Source: Coriobacteriaceae bacterium (GTDB lineage: Bacteria > Actinomycetota > Coriobacteriia > Coriobacteriales > Coriobacteriaceae). From it: a DNA stretch of 64,000 nt. Where the stretch lies: NCBI GenBank assembly GCA_902364645.1, contig CABJEP010000015.1, forward strand, positions 1-64,000, in the 5' to 3' direction. The notes below the pieces were generated by a model, which saw only the letters and a list, made by a program, of their open reading frames with translations, was not told where the DNA came from and ran no database searches. Made by a program: the position numbers and the translations under genes. This document shows positions 54,296 to 62,548 of this stretch, in pieces (the first letter of the stretch is position 1; each line of letters opens with the position of its first letter).

Positions 54296-55591
54296 CTACC
54301 GGTGGTCGGCGATGTAGCCCAAAGCGACGGCGGCATAAGCCGCGGCGCCAAGGGGAAGCTCGGCATCGCTAAAACGTGCCTTGGGATGATGCTGAGCAAA
54401 ATGCTCGTCCGTATCAGTCACGGCAGCGCCCACGGTAAAGTACGCACTCGGGATCTCGCTCGAGATCAACGCGAAGTCCTCGCTCGCCATGGCGTGGAAC
54501 AGCGGCAGGAAGGCGGACTTGGGCAGCACCGCGCCCACGTAGCCAAGCGACGCCTGCGTCATGCCGTCGTCGAGTACCAGCGGCGGAACGTCCGAAAGCG
54601 TCTCGATGGTTGCCGGCGTACGATATGTTGCGGCAACGCCGTTGACGACCTCCGCGATGCGGGTCTTAAGGTGAGCCATGAGCTCGACATCGAAGCCGCG
54701 CAACGTTCCCTCGAGCACGCAGGTGTCGGGGATGACGTTGGCCGCCAAACCGCCAGCGAACTTACCCACGGTAAGCGCGACCTCCTTGGCCGCCGGCACC
54801 TCGCGAGAGATAAGCTCCTGAAGCGCCAGGTGCACATGCACGCCGGCCGTGATGGGGTCGATGCAGATCTCGGGGCTCGAGCCATGGCCACCCTTGCCCT
54901 GCAGCGTGATGCGGAAACCGTACACGCCCGAGAGCGCCGGACTCCCATAGAGCACCAGGCCAAGCGGCGACTGGCTATTGACATGCATGGCAAAGGCGGC
55001 CTGGGGACGCGGGTTCTGCAGCAGACCGTCGGCGATGGCGGCGCGGGCACCCTCAAAGGTTTCCTCGCCCGGCTGGAACAGCAACTTAACTGTGGCGTTA
55101 GCGTCGACAAGCTCGGACTCGCGGGCCTTGAGCAAACGGGCCGCGCCGAGCAGCGCCGTCGCATGCATATCGTGGCCACAAGCGTGCATGCAGCCGTTGG
55201 TGGAAGCGAAAGGCTCGCCCGATTCCTCGACAACGGGCAGGGCATCCATGTCGCCGCGAAGCATGATGACCGTACCGGCCTGTTCGTCCGTGCAGACGCC
55301 ATTGCCCTGGGCCGCGGCGGCACCGGCGCCGACAAGGCCCACAACACAGGAACCATCGACGAGCGTGGCAAATGGGATTTCCATCTCGGTCAGGCGCGCT
55401 TGAATATACGCAGAGGTCTGCGGGAGGCTATTACCCAGCTCGGGCATCTGGTGTAAATCGTGTCGCCACACAGCGAGCTCGTCTGCAAAAGCCTGAGCTT
55501 CTGCAACGAGACCGTCACCGATAGCGGCCTGCGCCGCTGCGGTGGCCTTGGGCGCTGATTGCGGTTGAAGATCGGACAGAGCTGGTGCCAT
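54296..55591 (-). CDS. M20 family amidohydrolase
   Basis: Encodes 431 residues of the M20D group, which removes acyl or aminoacyl groups from amino acids and related amides. Metal ligands and catalytic residues are recognisable in RHDLHQMPELG, LRGDMDALPV, GCMHACGHDMHA, QPGEETFEGA and MHVNSQSPLG, with a dimerisation domain (about 205-320). The start ATG behind GGAGGG was chosen over one 54 bases earlier. It has no signal peptide, so it is cytosolic. The adjacent transporter gene is destroyed, so its substrate must now come by another route. Confidence 0.9.
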   Translation of the reverse strand: MAPALSDLQPQSAPKATAAAQAAIGDGLVAEAQAFADELAVWRHDLHQMPELGNSLPQTSAYIQARLTEMEIPFATLVDGSCVVGLVGAGAAAAQGNGVCTDEQAGTVIMLRGDMDALPVVEESGEPFASTNGCMHACGHDMHATALLGAARLLKARESELVDANATVKLLFQPGEETFEGARAAIADGLLQNPRPQAAFAMHVNSQSPLGLVLYGSPALSGVYGFRITLQGKGGHGSSPEICIDPITAGVHVHLALQELISREVPAAKEVALTVGKFAGGLAANVIPDTCVLEGTLRGFDVELMAHLKTRIAEVVNGVAATYRTPATIETLSDVPPLVLDDGMTQASLGYVGAVLPKSAFLPLFHAMASEDFALISSEIPSAYFTVGAAVTDTDEHFAQHHPKARFSDAELPLGAAAYAAVALGYIADHR

Positions 55592-55671
55592 AAATGCCCT
55601 CCAGTAACGTTTTTGCAGCAAGCACTTTGATAGCGTAAAGTGCAAGGTACAACTTTAAGGGCGACGCATAA

Positions 55672-55695
55672 AAAATGCCGCCCCGAGAGGGCGGC
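55672..55695 (-). terminator. Terminator of the EamA transporter gene
   Basis: GCCGCCC (55677-55683) pairs with GGGCGGC (55689-55695), followed by six T residues on the minus strand. Confidence 0.88.
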
Positions 55696-55707
55696 GCAAC
55701 AAGTTGT

Positions 55708-56691
55708 TTACAATTGCGGGCGCGGCTTTTTGCGCAAAAAATCGAAGTGAGTCTCGCTCAAGATAATCGACAGGAAGATAAGTACGAAGCCGGCGAGCAG
55801 GCGCGAGGTGAGCGCCTCCCCCATCAGCAGCACCGAAAACAACACGCCCGAAGGCGACTCCATCGAAAGAAGCAGTGAGCCCGTCGAGGCGGGGACATGC
55901 GCCAAACCGACGTTTTGGACGAGCAGCGCCGCGCATGTGCAGCCCACCGAGAGGAAAACAGCCACACCGATAAACTCCGGCGTCCATGCAGAGAGGGGCG
56001 CCTGAGTCTCGAATAGCAGCGACGTGATTAAACTCAAAACGCCATTGCCCACAAACATCCAAAACGTGATGACGTTGATGTCCATCTTGCGACCGTACTT
56101 GGCAGTCACCGCCATCTGGATGGCGAAGAAGATCGCGCCGCCCAAGGTAATAACATCGCCGGCATTGAACTCGACGCTATCGAGCGCTACCAGGCCAATA
56201 CCCGCCAGGCACAACAACGCTGCACCCAGGTTATACCGGGTAAGCTTTTCACCGCTCAGGACATAGCTTGCAAACGGCACAAGGATGCAATACGTGCCGG
56301 TCAAAAAAGCGCTCTTGCCCGCCGTGGTCTGTGCCAGGCCGATCGTCTGCAAACCGTAGGCACCCCACATGAGCGCGCCCATGCCAAGCCCGACGATCAG
56401 GTTGCGGGCATTGAAATGAGCGATGATGCGCTTATGGAAAATTGCAAACATAACCAGTGATGCCGGGAGAAAGCGAACATAGACCAGCTCGAACACCGGA
56501 ATGGTGTCGAGTGCGTCCTTCATAGTGGTAAAGGAGTAGCCCCAGATAATCGCCACCGAAAGCAGTAGAACTTTCCAGAACAACGGCGAGCGTGCGCCGG
56601 CACCCCGGGGAATACCACCCGCGCCCAAATCCTCACGGGCTACAGGGCTATCGGGCATGTTTTCGATTTCGTTGGCAGCGTATTGGGCCAT
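55708..56691 (-). CDS. EamA/DMT family transporter
   Basis: Encodes 327 residues with ten membrane segments in two EamA halves (about 45-175 and 185-310) after a 40-residue polar N-terminus. Typical stretches are AIIWGYSFTTMKDALD and GLAQTTAGKSAFLTGTYCILVP in the first half and NVGLAHVPASTGSLLLSMESP in the second. These proteins export or import amino acids and other metabolites; the substrate is not predictable. The start ATG with GAGG seven bases upstream was chosen over one 15 bases earlier. It is transcribed in the same direction as the M20 gene but ends in its own terminator. Confidence 0.87.
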   Translation of the reverse strand: MAQYAANEIENMPDSPVAREDLGAGGIPRGAGARSPLFWKVLLLSVAIIWGYSFTTMKDALDTIPVFELVYVRFLPASLVMFAIFHKRIIAHFNARNLIVGLGMGALMWGAYGLQTIGLAQTTAGKSAFLTGTYCILVPFASYVLSGEKLTRYNLGAALLCLAGIGLVALDSVEFNAGDVITLGGAIFFAIQMAVTAKYGRKMDINVITFWMFVGNGVLSLITSLLFETQAPLSAWTPEFIGVAVFLSVGCTCAALLVQNVGLAHVPASTGSLLLSMESPSGVLFSVLLMGEALTSRLLAGFVLIFLSIILSETHFDFLRKKPRPQL

Positions 56692-56850
56692 GGAACATCC
56701 TCGCACTCAATCTGGGCGTGGTGTCCGCACGCGTATGGCTGCGTGCCGCCTCATGGTCAAATAAAAACGGGACGCGCCGGACCCCCGGCACGCCCCGCTA
56801 CTGTAGCAACAACCAGCGTTGCACCGCAATCCAGCCCACTAAAGCATTTT

Positions 56851-57005
56851 GTTCCGCCGTTCTACCGAACGGCGGACCGGCCGACGCTGCGCGAGCCGCA
56901 TTCACGCCAATCTGACGTTCAATTTCAAGGGCGCGACCAGAAGGTCAGCGCCCTTTCATTTCACGTCACCTTGGCGCAAATGCGGCTCGCTCGCTGGCAT
57001 TAGCG
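56851..57005. repeat. Structured repeat family G, copy 1
   Basis: About 150 bp. It opens with the small hairpin CCGCCGTTC/GAACGGCGG and continues with a nested hairpin (56892-56990): GCGAGCCGCA with TGCGGCTCGC, GCCAA with TTGGC, TGACGT with ACGTCA, and AAGGGCGC with GCGCCCTT at the tip. An inverted copy lies at 62323. It sits just past the stop of the first YhgE-like gene. Confidence 0.92.
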
Positions 57006-57030
57006 CTGCATCGGCGTTAACGTTGCTGTA

Positions 57031-59220
57031 CTAGATAAGCTTTGTTGATTCCAGCTTTTCGATGATCCAGTCGTTGGCTTTGATGACCGGGCGGCGGAAG
57101 ACGACGCCCAGTGCCAGCGACGGAATCAGATAGCTCGCCAGAATGCCTAGCTCAATCCAGTACTCCATATGGTAGGCGCCAGCCATGGCGGCGTGCATGG
57201 CGTTGATGCCGTGGGTGAACGGCAGGAACGGATAGATCGCCTGGAACACAGGGCCGGTCATCTCGATGGGGAACGTACCGCCCGAACCGCCGACCTGCAT
57301 AACCAACAGCACGACGGCGAGCGCCTTGCCGATATCGCCAAACGAAACCGTGAGCGTGTAGACGATATTGGAGAACACGAGACTCGCGACCCAGCCGGCA
57401 AGTACAAACTGCAGCGGGTTGTCGCATTGGATGCCAAAGAACAGGATGTCACCCGCGCACACGAGTGTCGCCTGCAGCAGGGCCAGACCTCCAAAGAACA
57501 GGTAGCGGCCCAGGTAGATCTCGTGCAGGCGCACGGGGATCAGCTCGTTGATGAGCTCATCGTCAACCGAGACCTTCATCATGGCCGCCAGTACAATCGA
57601 GCCCACCCACAGCGACAGAATCGTGTAGAACGGTGCCATGGCCGAACCGTAGTTGCGGATCGGATAGACCGGTTTGCGGTCGAGCGCGACGGGACCAGAA
57701 AGCGACACGGCCAAACCCTCGGGGTCGTTGCCGATCATCGTCTTAATCGTGGCCAGATCGTCCGACATAAGGGCACCGTCGAGCTCGTCCTTGAAAGCGC
57801 TAATCTTGTCCGACGCCTCGCCCAACTGATCAGAAGCCTTGTTGACCAGCGTCGCAGCCTTGGAGAGGCCCTTTGCGAGCGAGCCGGATGCATCGGTGAG
57901 GCCGCTCACGGCACTATCCAAGTCACCCGAGATACCGTTCAGGGAATCCAGAACGCCCGAAATGGTCTTCTTGAGCTCCTTGGCCTTAACCGAGAACGTG
58001 GAATCGTAGTCGGACTTGGCTCCCGAGATACCCGCCTTGGCATCGGCGATGGCCTGGTCGACCTCGGCACGCGAGTTGTTGACCTCCGCCATGCCGTCCA
58101 AAAGGGACTTTGCGGTCGCCGTCAGGTCCTTCGCATTGTTGCGGTACTCCACGGCAATTCTGCCCAGCGACGTCGCAGCGGACTCGAGACCGTCTTTGAG
58201 CTTGTCATCACTCACCTGGTCGGCAAGGTTACGGAGCTGATCGGCCATCGCATCGATATCGTCAGCACGCGTATTGAGCGCCGCTGCGGCTTCGTTGAGC
58301 TGAGACACCGTAAGGTAAACATGCTGATTCGCGGCATCGAATGCCTTCGCAAGCTCGGCGGACACGTTGTCGAACGAGCCCGCGCTTCCGTCAATCGCCG
58401 CGTCAACGGCATCGTTGGCGGCCTTGAGCGCTTCCTTGGAATCATTGATGCCACTCTTGGCGTGCTCCATCAGCTGCTTCGCCGACTCATCAACGGTGCC
58501 CGTCTGCTTGAGCATGCCGCCCGCCGATGTCAGTGAATCGGACGTGGAGCTCAAAATGCCCGCGAGCGACGTCGCACTCGCCTGAACGTCCTGCAGGTCC
58601 TCGACCGAATCGCCCAGCGTCGAGGACAGATTGGCGATAAAGCTGCTCACCTGGTCGGTACTCATATAGTCGAGCAGGCTGGACACGGTCTTAAGGCCGA
58701 TGGTCGTGATGGTCTTGGTAAAGGTCTCGTTGACCTGACTCTGGACGGCGCTCGAACCCTTTTCAGTCACGATCTGTGCGATGGCGTTGGCCTTCTGATT
58801 CTCATAGAACTCGATATCGGCGTGCTTCACCTCGGTCGAGAAAAGCGTCATCATGTCGGCGCTAAACGTTTTAGGGATAACGACGGCAGCGTAGTACGCG
58901 CCCGACTTAACGCCCTCAATCGCCTTATCACGGTCGTTGAGGACGACCCAGTCGAAGTTCTCGTTGCCGCGCAGGGTGGCGGTTACGTTTTCGCCCACGT
59001 TGACCTCGACGGGAATCAGATCGCTCTCGTAACCCTCATCGGTGTTGACCACGGCGATCTTAAGGTTGCCGGTATTGCCGTAGGGATCCCAGCTTCCGGC
59101 GATGTTAAACCATGCATAGAGACATGGCACGATGATCAGGCCCATCACGACGACCATGCCGATCACGGAGCGAGACACGTTTTGGACATCGCGCTTAAAC
59201 AGGTGCAGGATGTTTTTCAT
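57031..59220 (-). CDS. YhgE/Pip family membrane protein, second copy
   Basis: Encodes 729 residues. An N-terminal membrane helix (about 18-40, IGMVVVMGLIIVPCLYAWFNIAGSWDPYG) bears the YhgE signature. A long extracellular domain (about 45-500) with coiled-coil stretches rich in Ala/Ser/Asp and repeated substitutes of LDS...ADQL follows, then an ABC-2-like membrane part (about 515-715). The family is named after a phage-infection protein and includes secretion-linked proteins; its molecular job is not settled. Its ATG follows the TAA of the upstream relative directly, with GGAGG in front, so the two are co-translated. Confidence 0.85.
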   Translation of the reverse strand: MKNILHLFKRDVQNVSRSVIGMVVVMGLIIVPCLYAWFNIAGSWDPYGNTGNLKIAVVNTDEGYESDLIPVEVNVGENVTATLRGNENFDWVVLNDRDKAIEGVKSGAYYAAVVIPKTFSADMMTLFSTEVKHADIEFYENQKANAIAQIVTEKGSSAVQSQVNETFTKTITTIGLKTVSSLLDYMSTDQVSSFIANLSSTLGDSVEDLQDVQASATSLAGILSSTSDSLTSAGGMLKQTGTVDESAKQLMEHAKSGINDSKEALKAANDAVDAAIDGSAGSFDNVSAELAKAFDAANQHVYLTVSQLNEAAAALNTRADDIDAMADQLRNLADQVSDDKLKDGLESAATSLGRIAVEYRNNAKDLTATAKSLLDGMAEVNNSRAEVDQAIADAKAGISGAKSDYDSTFSVKAKELKKTISGVLDSLNGISGDLDSAVSGLTDASGSLAKGLSKAATLVNKASDQLGEASDKISAFKDELDGALMSDDLATIKTMIGNDPEGLAVSLSGPVALDRKPVYPIRNYGSAMAPFYTILSLWVGSIVLAAMMKVSVDDELINELIPVRLHEIYLGRYLFFGGLALLQATLVCAGDILFFGIQCDNPLQFVLAGWVASLVFSNIVYTLTVSFGDIGKALAVVLLVMQVGGSGGTFPIEMTGPVFQAIYPFLPFTHGINAMHAAMAGAYHMEYWIELGILASYLIPSLALGVVFRRPVIKANDWIIEKLESTKLI

Positions 59221-62010
59221 TTATGCCTCACCTCCTTTAGAGTGCTTGCCAAGCGAGGTGGTGTCCCCGTCGTTTCCGTTTACGTTGTCAGCGCCGTCGG
59301 CATCTTGAGCCTTACGATGCGCACCGATATGCGACAGACGGCTCGTAGGCTGTTCGCCTCCCTTGGCGCCACGCTCGCTGGCGTTGAGACCAAACATGCG
59401 ACGGGCGGCAGGGATGGCAGCCGTGTGCTCGCGCATCTCGCGGCGAAGGTCCTCGTCCGAAAGCGCCGAGATACGCATCTGGGTATTGAGGCTCGCACGG
59501 ATGTATTCGATGTTGATGAGCCAGCCGCAGATGGCGATAACCGAAATGATCCAGATAACGAGCAGGATGATCTTGCCGTTATTGTCGATATCGAGCACCG
59601 TCGAAAGCACAAAGAGCAGAACCTGCACGCCTACCACGGCGGCAAAACCGCCCTTGATGTAGTACGGGTAGCGATGCTCAAACGCCACGGCATGATCGAG
59701 CAGCTCGCGACGGTACGAATCCGAATCGAGCATGACGCGCATGGCCGTGCGCAGCGAATAGCGCTGGCGCGGCAGGTCGTTGGACTCGCAGATCATGAGG
59801 CCCGTCGTGGAAAGCTGCTTGTCAAAGAGCAGGTTGAGGTTGAGCAGCAGCGGACGCAGCTGCAAGCCAATAAAGAGTGCGATGGCAAGGAACACGCCCA
59901 GGATGCACAGGTTGAACAGGTAGTTGAACGAATACATGCCACCGACGGTCTCGCGCAGCAGGTTGATGCCATAGGTGAAGGGCAGCAGCGGATGCAGCCA
60001 TTGGAAGAAGCCGGGCATCATCTCGATGGGATACATGCCCGACGAGCCGGGGATCTGCACAATGACGAGGATGACGCCAATGGCTTTACCGATATGCTTA
60101 AACGTGGTGGACAGCGCATAGATGATGTTGACGTAGGTGAACGAAATAGCGATGCCGCCCAGTACAAAGAGCAGCGGATTGACGCACTGAACGCCAATGA
60201 CCAGATCTCCCACCGTAACGATGATGGCCTGCAACGCACCCAGGATCACCAGCAGCAGCCAGCGGCCAAAGTAGCCCTGACGCGCCGTAAAGCTACCGAT
60301 GCCCTCGCGGTCGACCTCGAGTTTATAGATAGCGATGAGCACATAGCCGCCTACCCACAGCGCCAGATTGGTGTAGAAGGGCGCGATGCCCGAGCCAAAG
60401 CTCTTGACCGGATAGATTGACTTGGACGTCAGCTCAACCGGAGATGCCATGAAATCTGCCACGTCATTGACGTCGACGTCCATGAGGTCGGCTAACTCGC
60501 CCATAGACTCAGAGGTCTGCAGCGCCGCAATGTCATTGGCGGCGGTCACGAGCTTGTCCTGAACCTTGGCAAGGGAGGCGTCGGTTTGGGACAGCGTGGT
60601 CTTTGCCTGCTTGAGCGTGGCGTCGAGCTGCGCCAGCGTGCCGCGCGCGCTCGCTATCGTGGGGGTCATACCCGACACAATGCCGGTCAAATCGCCCGAA
60701 ACGGCGGCAAAGGAGTCAAGCGCGCTCGAAGCCTTCGGAAGTGCGTTCTGACCCAGATCGGTCTGAGCCTGACCGAGGTTAGCCGTACCGGTCTGAATTG
60801 CCGCGTTGAGTGCGTTGCTCGCGTTCGAGATTGCCGTAGCGTCGTTTGCCATGGCGCTCGATTGTGCAGAAAGGCCATCCTTGATGCTCTGCAGCTTCTG
60901 GTTTTGCTCGCGAAGCGAATCGATGGTCGATACAATGCGCGCGTCAATTTCCTCGGAACCTGTCGACGTGTCATTAACGAGAATCTCCAAGTGCCCGATA
61001 ACGGCCTTATTGTGATCGATCGTCGCCTGGAGAGACTCGAGCGAGTTGTCGATGCGGGTGGTCGTAGATGTGACCGTACCCGTTAGCTTGCCAATCGCAG
61101 CGTTCGCGGAGGCTGACGTCTTGGTGAGTGCAAGGCTACCTTCCGAGAGTGCCTTGGAGAGCGAGGTGATAGAGTTGCCCGCCGTGGCGCGAGCCTCGCC
61201 CAGCAGGTCGTTGCCCTGGGAGATTGCCTGCGTCAGCGACGGTGCCTGACCTTGCAAGCCGGCAAGCGCCGCATCAGCCGAGGCGATAGCGCCACTCGTC
61301 TTATCGATGGCGGCATTCATATCGCCAATCGAATCGCGCACCTCACCCAAGGTGTCGGATGCCTCGGACACCGAACTTGTCAGCGAGTCCTGAGTCTGGG
61401 TTGCCTTGTCCTTTAAATCGACACCGGCATCCTTGGCGATACTGGCAACAGTCTCGCCCACCGTGGAGACAAACTCCGAGTTGATCTGCTCCTCGATGGT
61501 GTTGGCACCGGTATCGGTGACCTTGGGCGCAATGGCGCTCTTCTTCTCATTGACGTAATAGGTGAGCTTCGGCTGATGGTAATTGCCATCGAGCATCGAG
61601 ACAAGATTGTCGGAGAAGTTCTTGGGGATTACGATCGCCGCGTAGTATTCCCCGCTCTCGACGCCCTCTTTGGCATCGGCAGCCGAGTCGACGAAGGTCC
61701 AGCCCAGCTGATCGTTTTCCTTGAGCTGGTCGACCACCTTATCGCCTGCATTGAGCTCGCCCACCAAGTCATTCTGGGTGCCCTGATCGTTGTTGGCGAT
61801 GGCGATTTTAATGCCCTGGGTATTTCCGTACGGATCCCAGTTGGCAACGATGTTGTACCAGGCATACAGCGAGGGAATGACGCACACGCCCAAGGTAACC
61901 ACCAGGGCGACGGGGTTCATAAGCAGTCGCTTAATGTCGCGCTTAAATATCGCAAAGGAGACCTTTGCGTTGGATAGTTTGCTGCCGAGACTCACGCTTG
62001 GACCATCCAT
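59221..62010 (-). CDS. YhgE/Pip family membrane protein, first copy
   Basis: Encodes 929 residues with the same architecture as its neighbour: N-terminal helix (NPVALVVTLGVCVIPSLYAWYNIVANWDPYG), a long coiled-coil extracellular region (about 60-490) and an ABC-2-like membrane part (about 510-700). It then adds a further C-terminal section (about 700-929) with two more membrane helices (VVGVQVLLFVLSTVL, IILLVIWIISVIAICGW) and a basic tail. The start ATG has only GACAGG near it; a GTG five codons later is possible. The two genes probably arose by duplication and may form a hetero-oligomer. Confidence 0.85.
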   Translation of the reverse strand: MDGPSVSLGSKLSNAKVSFAIFKRDIKRLLMNPVALVVTLGVCVIPSLYAWYNIVANWDPYGNTQGIKIAIANNDQGTQNDLVGELNAGDKVVDQLKENDQLGWTFVDSAADAKEGVESGEYYAAIVIPKNFSDNLVSMLDGNYHQPKLTYYVNEKKSAIAPKVTDTGANTIEEQINSEFVSTVGETVASIAKDAGVDLKDKATQTQDSLTSSVSEASDTLGEVRDSIGDMNAAIDKTSGAIASADAALAGLQGQAPSLTQAISQGNDLLGEARATAGNSITSLSKALSEGSLALTKTSASANAAIGKLTGTVTSTTTRIDNSLESLQATIDHNKAVIGHLEILVNDTSTGSEEIDARIVSTIDSLREQNQKLQSIKDGLSAQSSAMANDATAISNASNALNAAIQTGTANLGQAQTDLGQNALPKASSALDSFAAVSGDLTGIVSGMTPTIASARGTLAQLDATLKQAKTTLSQTDASLAKVQDKLVTAANDIAALQTSESMGELADLMDVDVNDVADFMASPVELTSKSIYPVKSFGSGIAPFYTNLALWVGGYVLIAIYKLEVDREGIGSFTARQGYFGRWLLLVILGALQAIIVTVGDLVIGVQCVNPLLFVLGGIAISFTYVNIIYALSTTFKHIGKAIGVILVIVQIPGSSGMYPIEMMPGFFQWLHPLLPFTYGINLLRETVGGMYSFNYLFNLCILGVFLAIALFIGLQLRPLLLNLNLLFDKQLSTTGLMICESNDLPRQRYSLRTAMRVMLDSDSYRRELLDHAVAFEHRYPYYIKGGFAAVVGVQVLLFVLSTVLDIDNNGKIILLVIWIISVIAICGWLINIEYIRASLNTQMRISALSDEDLRREMREHTAAIPAARRMFGLNASERGAKGGEQPTSRLSHIGAHRKAQDADGADNVNGNDGDTTSLGKHSKGGEA

Positions 62011-62190
62011 CCTGTCGTTGAATCAAATCGTACTATCAAAAACCATTGTACGTAGGCGCTTTAGCGTCTCGAAGCACAATGGTATTGAGTTTTGCGGGTA
62101 GCAATATACTACGAAGATTAGTTAACGTACAGTTGTACAGTATCTCAAATTTCAGCAGGTCACAAAACCACAACCCGCACAAATTAGCAA

Positions 62191-62310
62191 TCCGAATAGT
62201 CATCGGGGGCGTTCTTAAACGACCAGTCAAACAAGAACGTCCCCAACGACTACCCATATAAGAACGTTCCCAATGACTACTCATTTAAGTCTGTCCCCAA
62301 TGAGTACCCC
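62191..62310. repeat. 27-bp tandem repeats with one inverted unit
   Basis: Units AAGAACGTCCCCAACGACTA... (62233), AAGAACGTTCCCAATGACTA... (62260) and AAGTCTGTCCCCAATGAGTA... (62287) follow head to tail at 27-bp spacing. A fourth unit lies in the opposite direction at 62191-62214. They lie upstream of the YhgE pair, next to the family G copy. Confidence 0.85.
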
Positions 62311-62322
62311 GCCGCAGGTTAA

Positions 62323-62475
62323 GCATAAGCCAGCGAGCGGGTCGCATTTGAGACAAGGTGACGTGAAACGAAAGGGCGCTGACCTTCTGGTCGCGCCCTT
62401 GAAGTTGAACGTCAGATTGTCCAAATGCGGCCCGCGCAGCGTCGGCCGGTCCGCCGTTCGGTAGAACGGCGGAAC
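62323..62475. repeat. Structured repeat family G, copy 2 (inverted)
   Basis: Inverted copy of 56851-57005, roughly 88-90 percent identical by eye. Where stem bases differ from copy 1, both sides usually change together (GCCAA/TTGGC here GACAA/TTGTC). The two copies bracket the YhgE gene pair in opposite directions. Confidence 0.92.
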
Positions 62476-62511
62476 CCCCCAATTGCCGCTTAGGGGCGTT
62501 TGCAGCGTCGA

Positions 62512-62544
62512 GTAGTTACGCGGTTCGTAGAACCGCGTAACTAC
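62512..62544 (-). terminator. Hairpin at the 3-prime end of htpG
   Basis: A 15-bp perfect stem (GTAGTTACGCGGTTC with its complement) closes a 3-base loop, 5 bp past the htpG stop codon. No T run follows, so it may act as a transcript-end stabiliser as much as a terminator. Confidence 0.75.
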
Positions 62545-62548
62545 CCAA

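Noticed and set aside
56849..57034. Small protein encoded by the family G repeat
   Set aside because: A similar frame can be read in both copies, but this follows from their sequence similarity. The stem changes preserve base pairing, and there is no ribosome binding site.
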